From the NCBI RefSeq assembly GCF_020733705.1, contig NZ_JAJFZM010000001.1:806001-870000 (forward strand): a stretch of DNA of 64,000 nucleotides, given 5' to 3'. Below the pieces are notes generated by a model. It saw only the letters and a list, made by a program, of their open reading frames with translations, was not told where the DNA came from and ran no database searches. The translations under genes and the position numbers were made by a program. Shown here in pieces: positions 30,889 to 41,151 of this stretch (within the stretch, counting starts at the first letter, position 1; the number at the start of each line of letters is the position of its first letter). The stretch comes from Nocardia australiensis (lineage in GTDB: Bacteria > Actinomycetota > Actinomycetes > Mycobacteriales > Mycobacteriaceae).

Positions 30889-31602
30889 TTACGCGTCCTC
30901 GTCGAGGAGGTTGCGGGTGCGGTTCGGGTCCACCGGGATGCCCGGTCCGGTGTTCGTCGAGACCGTCACCTTCTTGACGTAGCGGCCCTTGGCGGTCGAC
31001 GGCTTGGCGCGCAGGATCTCATCCAGCGCGGCACCGTAGTTCTCCACCAGCTTGGCATCGTCGAAGGACGCCTTGCCGATGACGAAGTGCAGGTTGGCCT
31101 GCTTGTCGACGCGGAAGTTGATCTTGCCGCCCTTGATGTCGTTGACGGCCTTGGTCACATCGTTGGTGACCGTGCCCGTCTTCGGGTTCGGCATCAGGCC
31201 ACGCGGTCCGAGGACACGCGCGATCCGGCCGACCTTGGCCATCTGGTCCGGGGTAGCGATCGCGGCGTCGAAATCGAGCCAGCCGCCCTGAATCCGCTCG
31301 ATCAGATCCTCGGCGCCAACGGCGTCCGCACCGGCGGCCTCGGCCTCGGCGGCCTTCTCGCCGGCCGCGAACACGATGACGCGGGCGGTCTTGCCGGTGC
31401 CGTGCGGCAGGTTGACCGTGCCACGGACCATCTGGTCGGCCTTGCGGGGATCCACACCGAGACGAACGGCGACCTCGACGGTCGCGTCGGTCTTGGTGGA
31501 AGCGGTCTCCTTCGCCAGCCGCGCGGCGGCGAGCGGGGAGTAGAACTGATCGCGATCGACCTTCTCGGCCGCGGCGAGATACGCCTTGCTTCGTTTTGCC
31601 AT
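30889..31602 (-). CDS. rplA: 50S ribosomal protein L1
   Basis: A 237-residue L1 starting [20 protein letters not shown]. Conserved segments include [40 protein letters not shown] and [18 protein letters not shown]1 forms the mobile E-site stalk and in many bacteria represses rplKA translation by binding its mRNA. It follows rplK by 103 bp and ends at a strong terminator. Confidence 0.98.
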   Translation of the reverse strand: MAKRSKAYLAAAEKVDRDQFYSPLAAARLAKETASTKTDATVEVAVRLGVDPRKADQMVRGTVNLPHGTGKTARVIVFAAGEKAAEAEAAGADAVGAEDLIERIQGGWLDFDAAIATPDQMAKVGRIARVLGPRGLMPNPKTGTVTNDVTKAVNDIKGGKINFRVDKQANLHFVIGKASFDDAKLVENYGAALDEILRAKPSTAKGRYVKKVTVSTNTGPGIPVDPNRTRNLLDEDA

Positions 31603-31705
31603 GTTTCTCTGTCCTTGTTCTGAGTCAGAAGTGGTTATCGGGCCTGGCCGGCCCTCCCACTCGATCTACTGGTCAGCCCGCTTGTGATCACGGGCTTCGC
31701 TACCC

Positions 31706-32140
31706 TCAGCCTTCGACGGTGATACCCATCGAACGAGCCGTACCCGCGATGATCTTCGCCGCCTGATCGATGTCGGTGGCGTTGAGATCCTCGGCCTTGG
31801 TCTTGGCGATCTCCCGGACCTGGTCCATGGTGACCTTGGCGACCTTGGTCTTGTGCGGCTCGGCCGAACCCTTCTGAACACCGGCGGCCTTGAGCAGCAG
31901 CCGGGCGGCGGGCGGGGTCTTCAGCTTGAAGTCGAACGTCCGGTCCTCGTACACCGAGATCTCGACCGGAATGACGTTGCCACGCTGCGACTCGGTCGCG
32001 GCGTTGTACGCCTTGCAGAACTCCATGATGTTGACGCCGTGCTGACCGAGCGCGGGGCCCACCGGAGGGGCGGGGTTCGCCTGGCCGGCCTGGATCTGAA
32101 GCTTGATGATCCCGGCGAGCTTCTTCTTCTTGGGGGGCAT
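31706..32140 (-). CDS. rplK: 50S ribosomal protein L11
   Basis: A 144-residue L11 starting [20 protein letters not shown] and containing [20 protein letters not shown], the thiopeptide-binding proline region, and the 23S rRNA-binding C-terminal domain. It forms the GTPase-associated centre with the L10 stalk. It follows nusG by 54 bp in the secE-nusG-rplK-rplA order. Confidence 0.98.
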
Positions 32141-32194
32141 CTTTCTTTCCTAGGTGTCTGTTTTCCTTGCTCTTTGCAAGATTTAAGGGGGCAG

Positions 32195-33506
<1,312 letters not shown>

Positions 33507-33552
33507 GCGTGCGCCTCGCTCACGTCGATCCTTTCGTCGCTGGCATCCAGGG

Positions 33553-33625
<73 letters not shown>

Positions 33626-33627
33626 TC

Positions 33628-33653
33628 GGCTGGACGATCATGGCTGTCCAGCC
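33628..33653 (-). other. Hairpin immediately upstream of tRNA-Trp
   Basis: A perfect 8-bp stem, GGCTGGAC with GTCCAGCC, ends two bases before the 5' end of tRNA-Trp in the transcript. It could guide 5' processing of the tRNA precursor. A likely promoter (TTGGCT, 19 bases, TACACT) lies further upstream near 33805-33835. Confidence 0.4.
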
Positions 33654-33855
33654 ACTGTTCTTATTCAGTTGTGTCCTGTTGTCACACAACGCGCGCTACT
33701 CCGGCAGTTGCCGGCCCCGTGACAGTCCTTCGGAAGTCGCTTCGTCCGGACCGTCTGGAACCAGCCCTACAGAGCAGCGCGCAACGGCTGGTGACCCCAG
33801 AAACCTGAGTGTACGTTACCGGCCGCGGCATTAGCCAATCAGGGTGGACCGACGC

Positions 33856-34926
33856 TTATGCCAGCTGCACCGTAGCGGTTGCGCGACCGAAGATCTTCTT
33901 GCCGAGCGACCTCGCCACGATCGCGACGACAGCAGTCCGCGATTCCGGATCGACCGACTTCACTTTACCCGTGAACTCGACCTCGGCAGGCTCCTCGGTG
34001 CCCACATAGACGGGGCTGGTAAAGCGGACGTTGTACTCCTTGACGGCACCGGGATCGCCGAGCCACGACGTGACGAAACCGCCACCGAGACCCATGGTGA
34101 GCATGCCATGCGCGACCACATTGTCCAGGTCGACGAGCTTGACGACTTCGTCGCTCCAGTGGATCGGGTTGGCGTCGCCTGAGACACCGGCATAGTTCAC
34201 CAGGTCACCACGGGTCACACGGACGGTGCGCGGTGGTAGCTCGTCGCCGACGGTCACCTCGTCGAAGCTGATCGCACGCCGACTCGGGACGATCTCGGCG
34301 GCCTGGGCGGTAGCCGCCGGAACGGGCGCGCCGTCGACCTTGGTACGCGGATGGTGACCGGGGGCGTCCTCATCGATGCCATGCATCAACACATTGCGGA
34401 CCGCGCCCTGCAGATTGGGATCGATATCACCGCCACTGCGGCCGATCAACGTGGTGTAAGTGGTGAGCACCAGCTCGTCGTTCGCCGTCACGATGTTCTT
34501 GGTGACGATGATGTCGCCACCGAACGCCTGCCGGAACGAGTGCAGGTAGACATCGCAGACCAACTGGTCGCCGACCTTGATCGGGCGGTGGAATTCCAGG
34601 ATCTGGTCGGTCTGCATGATCTGGCTCAGGTCATAGCCCGTGACAATATTTTCGAACAGCTTGCGCTGCGCCAGAATGCCGACCAGGGAGATAAAGGTCA
34701 GCGGGGCAAGCAGGCCGTCATAGCCGTACTCCTGCGCGACGTCTTCTTCCCAGTGCACCGGGTGGTAGTCCTGCACGGCGCGGGCGTATTCACGAACCTT
34801 CTCGCGGCCGACCTCGTAGTAGTCGTCGACGCGATAGTGGTGACCGACCATGGCCGCTGCGTGTGCCGCCGGATCGAGGATCTCGTCCGTTCCGACCGCT
34901 TCGTCTGTACCGGTGTTGATTGTCAC
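33856..34926 (-). CDS. hadAB: Fused (3R)-hydroxyacyl-ACP dehydratase HadA-HadB
   Basis: A 356-residue protein joining two MaoC-like hotdog subunits that are separate in M. tuberculosis. Residues about 25-195 match HadA (VGHHYRVDDYYEVGREKVRE, LLAPLTFISLVGILAQ). A linker of about 40 residues follows. The C-terminal 140 residues match HadB (RGDLVNYAGVSGDANPIHWS with the catalytic Asp and His, then VVAHGMLTMGLGGGFVTSWL). It dehydrates beta-hydroxyacyl-ACP in the FAS-II elongation of meromycolate. No hadC is present. The GTG at 34924-34926 is a plausible start; an ATG at 34851 gives a HadA-like N-terminus too. It keeps the mycobacterial place between rpmG and tRNA-Trp/secE. Confidence 0.92.
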   Translation of the reverse strand: MTINTGTDEAVGTDEILDPAAHAAAMVGHHYRVDDYYEVGREKVREYARAVQDYHPVHWEEDVAQEYGYDGLLAPLTFISLVGILAQRKLFENIVTGYDLSQIMQTDQILEFHRPIKVGDQLVCDVYLHSFRQAFGGDIIVTKNIVTANDELVLTTYTTLIGRSGGDIDPNLQGAVRNVLMHGIDEDAPGHHPRTKVDGAPVPAATAQAAEIVPSRRAISFDEVTVGDELPPRTVRVTRGDLVNYAGVSGDANPIHWSDEVVKLVDLDNVVAHGMLTMGLGGGFVTSWLGDPGAVKEYNVRFTSPVYVGTEEPAEVEFTGKVKSVDPESRTAVVAIVARSLGKKIFGRATATVQLA

Positions 34927-35007
34927 GGGAGGACTGTACCTATCTGACCCCGCTGCCGGAGTCGGCGGAGCGTCCACGCCACCGCATTCGCGCCGCAAAA
35001 CGCATCA

Positions 35008-35072
35008 GGGCCGGACATTCGTCCGGCCCTCGCAGTTGTCACGGCCCGAGTAACCGGGAGACGATCTCCCGG
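35008..35072 (-). terminator. Tandem hairpins after rpmG
   Basis: Two perfect stems lie between the rpmG stop and hadAB: CCGGGAGA/TCTCCCGG at 35054-35072 and GGGCCGGAC/GTCCGGCCC at 35008-35029. Together they probably end the tRNA-Thr, tRNA-Met, rpmG transcript before hadAB. Confidence 0.7.
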
Positions 35073-35107
35073 AGTCGATCTACGCGGCAGCAAGCACGCG
35101 TAGCGGA

Positions 35108-35278
35108 CTAGCGGGATTCGCGGTGCGCCCGGTGCGTGCCACAGTTCGGGCAGAACTTCTTCAGTTCCAGCCGATCCGGGTCATTGCGCCGGTTCTTCTT
35201 GGTGATGTAGTTACGATGCTTGCACTGCTCGCAGGCCAAGGTGATCTTTGGCCGGACATCGGTGGACTTCGCGGCCAC
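35108..35278 (-). CDS. rpmG: 50S ribosomal protein L33
   Basis: A 56-residue L33 beginning [20 protein letters not shown]. Two zinc-binding pairs, CEQC (16, 19) and CPNC (43, 46), show that this is the zinc-containing (C+) paralogue. [19 protein letters not shown] is the conserved core. The GTG start at 35276-35278 has an AGAAGGA site six bases upstream. It lies between tRNA-Met and hadAB as in M. tuberculosis rpmG2. Confidence 0.95.
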
Positions 35279-35320
35279 GACATTCCTTCTTTCGGGTCAA
35301 CCAGATGGTCTGATCGGTTT

Positions 35321-35396
35321 TGGTAGCGATGGCCGGACTTGAACCGGCGACACAACGATTATGAGTCGTTTGCTCTACCGACTGAGCTACACCGCC
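35321..35396 (-). tRNA. metT: tRNA-Met (CAT), elongator type
   Basis: A cloverleaf on the reverse strand with D-arm TAGCTCAGTCGGTAGAGCA, anticodon loop CTCATAA (CAT) and T-arm GGTTCAAGTCC; the 3' CCA is encoded (35321-35323). The anticodon stem lacks the three G:C pairs of initiator tRNA, so it is the elongator. Confidence 0.93.
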
Positions 35397-35481
35397 ACGG
35401 TCGCATTGCCTACGTGCCGCGCCCGGCCCCACAATTGTGGAAAATAGCGATGCCGAGTCGGTCACCACCGGCAATCCGGCG

Positions 35482-35554
35482 AGCCCCCTAACGGAATCGA
35501 ACCGTTGACCTTTTCCTTACCATGGAAACGCTCTACCGACTGAGCTAAGGGGGC
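35482..35554 (-). tRNA. thrT: tRNA-Thr (GGT)
   Basis: A 73-nt cloverleaf on the reverse strand: acceptor GCCCCCT with AGGGGGC, D-arm TAGCTCAGTCGGTAGAGC, anticodon loop ATGGTAA with GGT, T-arm GGTTCGATTCC. CCA is not encoded. It is the first gene of the tRNA-Thr, tRNA-Met, rpmG unit. Confidence 0.95.
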
Positions 35555-35613
35555 ATGACTACTTCCGCACCGTGGTCCAGCTACTTGACTCCGGCGCGGC
35601 GAAGTCTTGAACG

Positions 35614-35643
35614 AGGTTACACACTCACCGGTCGCAGTTCCAA
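35614..35643 (-). promoter_or_regulatory. Predicted promoter of tRNA-Thr/tRNA-Met/rpmG
   Basis: On the reverse strand TTGGAA (35638-35643) and TAACCT (35614-35619) are 18 bases apart, about 60 bases upstream of tRNA-Thr. Confidence 0.55.
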
Positions 35644-35666
35644 ACCGGGTGGTCAGAGCGGTATTG

Positions 35667-35691
35667 CGGCGGCCAAACAGACAGGCCGCCG
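35667..35691 (-). terminator. Terminator after yajQ
   Basis: An 8-bp stem, CGGCGGCC with GGCCGCCG, loop of nine, lies seven bases after the yajQ stop. No U-run follows. It overlaps the region just upstream of the tRNA-Thr promoter. Confidence 0.5.
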
Positions 35692-35697
35692 ACCACG

Positions 35698-36189
35698 CTA
35701 CCGGTAGTTGACGAACTGCAGCGCGATACCGAAGTCTTCGCCCTTCAACAGCGCGATGATCGCCTGCAGGTCATCACGCTTCTTGCTGCTCACCCGCAGC
35801 TCGTCGCCCTGGATCTGCGCTTTCACACCTTTGGGGCCTTCATCGCGGATCTTCTTGGATATCTTCTTGGCGTGCTCGGTGTCGATGCCCTGCACCAGCG
35901 TGCCGGTGATCTTGAAGGTCTTTCCGGATGCGACCGGCTCGCCCGTGTCGAACGCCTTCAGCGAGATATCGCGCCGAATCAGCTTCTCCTTGAACACCTC
36001 CAGCGCGGCCTTGACCCGCTCCTCCGCCTCGGCGGTCAGCACGATCTTTTCCTCACCGGACCATTCGATCCCCGCCCCGGTGCCACGAAAGTCGTAGCGG
36101 GTGGTCAGCTCCTTCTCCGCCTGATGCAGGGCGTTGTCGACCTCCTGCCGATCGACCTTGCTGACGACATCGAAAGACGAATCAGCCAC
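35698..36189 (-). CDS. YajQ family cyclic di-GMP-binding protein
   Basis: A 163-residue YajQ/UPF0234 protein starting [20 protein letters not shown]. Conserved motifs are TTRYDFRGT, the central [20 protein letters not shown], and the final [20 protein letters not shown] and IALQFVNYR. Some members bind cyclic di-GMP and act with transcription factors; others bind nucleotides or tRNA. Its place beside tRNA genes is probably incidental. Confidence 0.93.
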   Translation of the reverse strand: MADSSFDVVSKVDRQEVDNALHQAEKELTTRYDFRGTGAGIEWSGEEKIVLTAEAEERVKAALEVFKEKLIRRDISLKAFDTGEPVASGKTFKITGTLVQGIDTEHAKKISKKIRDEGPKGVKAQIQGDELRVSSKKRDDLQAIIALLKGEDFGIALQFVNYR

Positions 36190-36303
36190 ACTGCGCTCCT
36201 GTTCTTACGGCCCGACGGGCTCACGTACACCGATGCTCCGGTCTTGATCAGTTCTACCCGGCAGGCCGACGGTAGTCGCGTCGCACGGCCGTTGGCCAGC
36301 CGG

Positions 36304-36335
36304 TTTGCATTCGGGGTCGGGGTTCGTTGTAAGCT
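36304..36335 (+). promoter_or_regulatory. Possible tRNA-Tyr promoter
   Basis: TTGCAT (36305-36310) and TAAGCT (36330-36335) are 19 bases apart and lie 25 bases upstream of the tRNA. The -35 match is weak. Confidence 0.35.
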
Positions 36336-36359
36336 GCTGTGCGCGCCGAGAAGCGCAAC

Positions 36360-36442
36360 GGCAGATTGCCCGAGCGGCCAATGGGAGCAGACTGTAAATC
36401 TGTCGGTGAAAGCCTACGTAGGTTCGAATCCTACATCTGCCA
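36360..36442 (+). tRNA. tyrT: tRNA-Tyr (GTA)
   Basis: An 83-nt class II tRNA: acceptor GGCAGAT with ATCTGCC, anticodon loop CTGTAAA with GTA, a long variable arm (GTCGGTGAAAGCC), T-arm GGTTCGAATCC. CCA is not encoded (CCG follows). A strong terminator follows nine bases later. Confidence 0.95.
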
Positions 36443-36450
36443 CCGAATAA

Positions 36451-36476
36451 CCCCCGTCGATCATGATCGACGGGGG
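36451..36476 (+). terminator. Terminator after tRNA-Tyr
   Basis: A 26-bp perfect palindrome made of CCCCCGTCGATCA and its complement, followed by TTTCCCTTTT. It is a clear intrinsic terminator. Confidence 0.88.
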
Positions 36477-36572
36477 TTTCCCTTTTCCTGGATGTTCGTG
36501 GAGACGCTACGCGCCTATGAGCAGGAGCTGGCCGTGGAACACGACTGAGCGGGACCGCGCGGCGTTAAGCGA

Positions 36573-37454
36573 TCAATAGTTGCGGTTGCCGCCTGCCATT
36601 TCCTCGAGGCGGGCGATCCGATCCGCCATCGGGGGGTGCGTGGAGAACCAGCGAGCGGCGCGTTCACCCGCCCGGAACGGGTTGGCGATCATCAGATGGG
36701 ACTGCGCGGTCAGCTGTGGTTCCGGCGGCAACGGGGCGGCTTGGACACCGCGTTCCAGCTTGCGTAATGCGGACGCGAGGGCCAGCGGATCACCGGTCAG
36801 TTCGGCTCCGGATTGGTCGGCCTGATACTCACGAGAGCGGGAAACGGCCAGCTTCACCAACGTGGCGGCGATCGGGCCGAGCAGCGAAACCAGCAGCACG
36901 CCGAGGATATTGGTCCCCCCGTTGTTACGGTTGCCGCCGAACATCGACGCGAAGAACGCCAGGTTGGCCAGGCCGGAGATGACCGCGGCCATGGCGCCCG
37001 CGACCGAGGAGATCAGGATGTCGCGGTTGTAGACGTGCGAGAGCTCATGGCCGAGCACGGCACGCAATTCCCGTTCGTCGAGAATCTGCAGGATGCCGGT
37101 GGTGCAGCAGACCGCGGCGTGGCGCGGGTTGCGGCCGGTGGCGAACGCGTTGGGGGCAGTGGTCGGGCTGATGTAGAGCCGCGGCATCGGCTGGCGCGCG
37201 GCCGTCGCGAGCTCACGCACGATCCGGTACATCACGGGGGCTTCCAGCTCACTGACCGGCTGCGCGTGCATGGCCTTCAACGCGAGCTTGTCGCTGTTGA
37301 AATACGCATAAGCGTTCATGCCGACGGCGAGCAGGATCGCCAGTATGAGGATGGTGGGGCTGCGGAACATCGCACCTGCGAACACGATCAACGCCGACAG
37401 GCCGACCATGAGCCCGAACGTCTTCAACCCATTCGCATACCCATGCCCGTGCAT
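36573..37454 (-). CDS. htpX: Zinc metalloprotease HtpX
   Basis: A 293-residue membrane protease of family M48. Two N-terminal membrane helices precede [20 protein letters not shown] and the HEXXH zinc site [15 protein letters not shown] near residue 135; two more membrane segments follow, then the [20 protein letters not shown] third-ligand region. It ends with [14 protein letters not shown]. It degrades misfolded membrane proteins in stress response. The ATG at 37454 has AGGAG upstream. Position next to the prenyl synthase matches M. tuberculosis (htpX beside grcC1). Confidence 0.95.
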   Translation of the reverse strand: MHGHGYANGLKTFGLMVGLSALIVFAGAMFRSPTILILAILLAVGMNAYAYFNSDKLALKAMHAQPVSELEAPVMYRIVRELATAARQPMPRLYISPTTAPNAFATGRNPRHAAVCCTTGILQILDERELRAVLGHELSHVYNRDILISSVAGAMAAVISGLANLAFFASMFGGNRNNGGTNILGVLLVSLLGPIAATLVKLAVSRSREYQADQSGAELTGDPLALASALRKLERGVQAAPLPPEPQLTAQSHLMIANPFRAGERAARWFSTHPPMADRIARLEEMAGGNRNY

Positions 37455-37549
37455 ACGTCTCCTCGCCCACTCCCCCGTTCTTCGAGTGCCCTACAGGAGA
37501 TCAACGACGGATCCCCATGGCAAAGTTCCTGGGGAAATACGTGGCGAAC

Positions 37550-38572
37550 TCAACCCACGCGTTCGATGGTGTAGCGGACCAGGTGCACGAGTGCCTCATT
37601 GGCGGGACCGGCGGGCAGCGCGGAAAGTTCGGCGTATGCGAGGTCCGCGTAGTCTTGCAACTTTTCCTTGGCCAGCACCATGCCGCGCGAACGGGCTAGC
37701 AGCCCGAGCGCCTCCTCGACCTCGTCGTCGCTCTCCAACGGATGGGCAAGGAGTTTCCGCAGCCGATCGCCCTCGGCGCCCTCCTCACGCAGTGCGTACA
37801 GAACCGGCAGGGTGTGCACCCCTTCGCGCAGGTCGGTGCCGGGGGTCTTACCGGATTGTTCGGCCGCCGAGGAGATGTCGATGATGTCGTCGGAGATCTG
37901 GAACGCGGTGCCGACGGCGTCACCGAGCCGGGCCAGCCGTTCGACGTGTTCGGCATCGGCGCCGGAGAAGCTGCCGCCGAAGCGCCCCGCGGCGGCGATG
38001 AGCGAGCCGGTCTTTTCCCAGACCACGCGCAGGTAATGCTCCACCGGGTCCTGGGACTCGCGGGCACCCATGGTCTCGCGCATTTGACCGGTCACCAATT
38101 CGGCGAAGGTTTCGGCGATGATCCGTACCGCGTCGGGGCCGAGCGTCGAGGTCAGTCGCGACGCGTGCGCGAAGAGGTAGTCGCCTGCGAGGATCGCGAT
38201 GTTGTTGCCCCAGCGGGAGTTCACGCTCGGGGCGCCACGACGCATCGAAGCCTCGTCCATGACGTCGTCGTGGTAGAGGGTCGCCAGGTGCACCAGTTCG
38301 ACCACGGTGCCCGCAGTGATCAGGGCGGGATCGGTCGGGCGTGGCCCGAGTTGCCCGGTGAGGATGGTGAACAGCGGACGGAATCGCTTGCCGCCGGCCT
38401 TGGCCAGATGTAGCGCCGCTTCCTGGAGAAAGGTCTCGCCGTCCGACAGCTCATCGATCAGGAGCTTTTCGACGTTTTCCAAGCCATTGCGAACCGTCGC
38501 CGCGAGCTCGGGACCACCGAGATCGACCCCGGCAACCACCGTGCCCTCGGCACTCATTGCTGATGTGCTCAT
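37550..38572 (-). CDS. grcC1: Long-chain polyprenyl diphosphate synthase (menaquinone side chain)
   Basis: A 340-residue trans-isoprenyl diphosphate synthase. The first Asp-rich motif is LYHDDVMDEASMRRG near residue 102 and the second is QISDDIIDISS near 227; GGKRFRPLFTIL and GDYLFAHA are also typical. No bulky aromatic pair lies at the fifth position before the first motif (A-T-L-Y-H precedes DD), which agrees with a long product. Homology of place to GrcC1 and the divergent menJ point to synthesis of the menaquinone side chain. The ATG at 38570-38572 has a GGGAG box; an upstream in-frame start at 38671 is less likely. Confidence 0.88.
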   Translation of the reverse strand: MSTSAMSAEGTVVAGVDLGGPELAATVRNGLENVEKLLIDELSDGETFLQEAALHLAKAGGKRFRPLFTILTGQLGPRPTDPALITAGTVVELVHLATLYHDDVMDEASMRRGAPSVNSRWGNNIAILAGDYLFAHASRLTSTLGPDAVRIIAETFAELVTGQMRETMGARESQDPVEHYLRVVWEKTGSLIAAAGRFGGSFSGADAEHVERLARLGDAVGTAFQISDDIIDISSAAEQSGKTPGTDLREGVHTLPVLYALREEGAEGDRLRKLLAHPLESDDEVEEALGLLARSRGMVLAKEKLQDYADLAYAELSALPAGPANEALVHLVRYTIERVG

Positions 38573-38768
38573 TTCTTCTCCCAGCGATGCGTCCGACCCC
38601 ACGGTAGAGAACCTAGCGTGTCCCCGCCCGATGGCCCCATGAACACCGTCACTATGCGGTCTATCAGACAATTTTGCACCGTGTTTTCAGTGGAGTGCCG
38701 CAGCGGCGGGTCGCGGGTGACCTATCCACCGTCGACATCAATAAACCTGCCCTGCAAGTATTGAGCGC

Positions 38769-40067
38769 ATGGGTTCACCGGATGTCACACCCGTAGGCCA
38801 GGACGGGGATACACACGGCGCACTGCCCGCCCGGACCGAGGTGCTCGTCGTCGGGGCGGGGCCGGCCGGGTCAGCGGCGGCCGCATGGGCCGCGCGGGCG
38901 GGGCGTGACGTATTGCTCACCGATGCCGCGGTGTTTCCCCGGGACAAGACCTGCGGCGACGGGCTGACCCCGCGCGCGACGGCGGAACTGGAGAACCTCG
39001 GGCTCGGTGATTGGCTGCGCGCGCATACGGTCAATCACGGTCTGCGGATGACTGGTTTCGGCCGCGAGGCGCTGCTGCCGTGGCCGAGCGGCTCGTTCCC
39101 GACCTACGGAAGTGCGGTTCCCCGAACCGAACTCGATGACAAGCTGCGCGATACGGCAGGGAAGTCCGGGGCCAGGATGCTCGACGGCACCAAGGTCGTC
39201 GATGTCACACGCGAGGGCGACCGGGTCACCGGTGTGACGGTCAAGACCGCCGATGGCACCCGGTCGATCGGATGCGAAACGCTGGTTGTCGCCGACGGGG
39301 TGCGCTCGCCGATCGGCAAACTGCTCGGCCGGACCTGGCATCGGCAGTACGCCTATGGTGTCGCGGCCCGCGCGTACATCAAATCCGCGCGCAGCGACGA
39401 TCAGTGGATAACCTCGCATATGGAGCTGCGCGACGCAGACAATGTGCTTGTCCCGGGCTACGGCTGGGTGTTCCCGCTCGGCAATGGCGAGGTGAATATC
39501 GGTGTCGGTTCGCTGGCCACCGAGAAGCGGCCATCGCATATCGCCTTGAAGCCGCTACTGGAGCATTACACCTCGCTGCGGCGCGAGGAGTGGCAGTTCG
39601 AGGGCTCACTGCGCGCCGTCGCGTCGGCGTTGCTGCCGATGGGTGGCGCGGTCTCGAATGTCGCCGGACGCAATTGGGTGCTGATCGGCGATGCCGCGGG
39701 CTGCGTGAACCCGCTCAACGGCGAGGGCATCGACTATGGACTGGAGGGCGGGCACCTGCTCGCGGGGCTGCTCGACGAGCCGGATCTGACCCGGGTGTGG
39801 CCGGAATTGCTGTGTGCGCGGTACGGGCGGACATTCTCGGTGGCGCGGCGCATTGCCGGGCTCGCCACCCACCCGCGGATGGTGCCGCTGGGCGGGCCGC
39901 CGGTAATGCGGTCGAAGTATCTACAGCGCACCGCGGTTCGCGTAATGGGCAATCTGGTCACCGATGAGGACGTGGATATGACGGCACGGGCTTGGCGGGC
40001 CGCGGGCCGGGCTTCCATGCGCGCCGACGAACTCGCGCCGTTCTCGTCCGCTCCTGCGCGTATTTAG
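38769..40067 (+). CDS. menJ: Geranylgeranyl reductase family protein, likely menaquinone reductase MenJ
   Basis: A 432-residue flavoprotein. FAD binding is shown by VLVVGAGPAGSAAAAWAARA, then the CGDGLTPRA motif, LVVADGVRSPIGK, and VLIGDAAGCVNPLNGEGIDY. The PGYGWVFPLGNGEVNIGVGS segment is the geranylgeranyl reductase signature. In mycobacteria MenJ saturates one double bond (the beta isoprene) of menaquinone. It is divergent from the prenyl synthase gene, as Rv0561c is beside Rv0562, which supports that role. The shared 196-bp gap should hold both promoters. Confidence 0.88.
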   Translation: MGSPDVTPVGQDGDTHGALPARTEVLVVGAGPAGSAAAAWAARAGRDVLLTDAAVFPRDKTCGDGLTPRATAELENLGLGDWLRAHTVNHGLRMTGFGREALLPWPSGSFPTYGSAVPRTELDDKLRDTAGKSGARMLDGTKVVDVTREGDRVTGVTVKTADGTRSIGCETLVVADGVRSPIGKLLGRTWHRQYAYGVAARAYIKSARSDDQWITSHMELRDADNVLVPGYGWVFPLGNGEVNIGVGSLATEKRPSHIALKPLLEHYTSLRREEWQFEGSLRAVASALLPMGGAVSNVAGRNWVLIGDAAGCVNPLNGEGIDYGLEGGHLLAGLLDEPDLTRVWPELLCARYGRTFSVARRIAGLATHPRMVPLGGPPVMRSKYLQRTAVRVMGNLVTDEDVDMTARAWRAAGRASMRADELAPFSSAPARI

Positions 40068-40137
40068 CCGACCGGTGGGCGGTCGGTGGCCTGCGTCGCG
40101 GCCCGACAGTAGTGTGAAAGGTCGCCGATTGGGTGTT

Positions 40138-40177
40138 CCCGGGAGTTACCAATGTGCTCACGAAATCAGCGGTTGCG
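40138..40177 (+). repeat. Dispersed repeat copy 1 (translation-start cassette)
   Basis: The 40-bp element CCCGG-g-AGTTACC-a-ATGTGCT-ca-CGAAATCAG-cg-GTTGCG also occurs at 54653-54693 with five substitutions and one indel. It spans a Shine-Dalgarno-like GGGAG, a GTG codon and the first codons of the AraC reading frame. Confidence 0.6.
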
Positions 40178-40612
40178 AAACGAGCTCCGATGAGCGGACT
40201 GCCAGCGCTCTACCTGCTGCCGCATTTGCGGCGGGCACGTGATCATGCGGATCGCAACTACGCCGAGCCATTGAATCTGGATCAATTGGCTGCTGCGGCA
40301 GGAGTTTCCAAATACCACTTCCTGCGAGCGTTTTCGGCGGTCTACGGGAAGACGCCTGCGGCATATCTGGCGGAACGGCGGATCGAGCGGGCGCAGGATC
40401 TATTGCGGGCTACCAATTTGACCGTGACCGAGGTCTGCATGATGGTCGGCTACAGCAGCCTCGGGTCGTTCAGCAGCAAGTTCCGGCAGCTGGTCGGGAC
40501 GACACCGTCGGAGTATCAGGCCAAATTCGCCGACGGCGCACCCAGGATTCCCGGCTGCTATGTCTTCATGCACGGCCTTTCGGACCGTAAACCTCCTGGC
40601 CCGCAGGACTAG
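40154..40612 (+). CDS. AraC family transcriptional regulator (DNA-binding domain only)
   Basis: A 152-residue protein that is little more than the AraC/XylS double helix-turn-helix: AEPLNLDQLAAAAGVSKYHF, LRAFSAVYGKTPAAYLAERR, then LTVTEVCMMVGYSSLGSFSS and KFRQLVGTTPSEYQ. There is no sensor domain; a short C-terminal tail follows. The GTG at 40154 has GGGAG eight bases upstream and lies in a 40-bp element repeated elsewhere; an ATG at 40190 is an alternative. The next gene, a VOC protein 63 bp downstream, is a frequent partner of such regulators and may be its target. Confidence 0.85.
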   Translation: MLTKSAVAKRAPMSGLPALYLLPHLRRARDHADRNYAEPLNLDQLAAAAGVSKYHFLRAFSAVYGKTPAAYLAERRIERAQDLLRATNLTVTEVCMMVGYSSLGSFSSKFRQLVGTTPSEYQAKFADGAPRIPGCYVFMHGLSDRKPPGPQD

Positions 40613-40675
40613 CGATCCCCGACACCGCAATTTCGGAGAAGCCGGGCGGGCGGGCGGGACAATAGCCTGTAGCTC

Positions 40676-41107
40676 ATGACAAACATTTCGAATGTCTCGC
40701 TGGTCACCGTTTATGTGAACGATCAGGACGCCGCCAAGCAGTGGTACATCGACAAACTCGGATTCGTGGAGTCCAGCGACATCACCATGGGCGACAACGG
40801 GTTTCGCTGGGTCAGCGTGGTGCAGCCGGACCATCCAGAGCTCGAGGTGACGCTGATGATCCCCGGACCACCGCTGGACGACAATCTCGCCGACGCCATC
40901 AAGCGGGCGCTGGCGAACGGAACTCACGGTGCGCTCGGCCTTAAAACCGCGGACTGCCAGAAGGCATTCGAGGATTTGACCGCCAAGGGGGTCGAGTTCA
41001 TTCAGCCGCCGGCCGAACGCCCGTACGGCACCGAGGCGATCATTCGCGACAATTCGGGAAACTGGCTGGTGCTGGTCGAGCCGAAGGAATTCGTGCGGCC
41101 GGAGTAG
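40676..41107 (+). CDS. VOC family protein
   Basis: A 143-residue glyoxalase-fold protein. It starts MTNISNVSLVTVYVNDQDAA and shows AKQWYIDKLGFVESSDITMG, then the second half with DLTAKGVEFIQPPAERPYGT and IIRDNSGNWLVLVEP. It follows the AraC gene on the same strand, an arrangement typical of stress-response pairs. The ligand is unknown. Confidence 0.82.
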   Translation: MTNISNVSLVTVYVNDQDAAKQWYIDKLGFVESSDITMGDNGFRWVSVVQPDHPELEVTLMIPGPPLDDNLADAIKRALANGTHGALGLKTADCQKAFEDLTAKGVEFIQPPAERPYGTEAIIRDNSGNWLVLVEPKEFVRPE

Positions 41108-41151
41108 ATCAGCGACCGGGGCTGATGAGTTGCGGCGGCGGCAAGTAGCCT

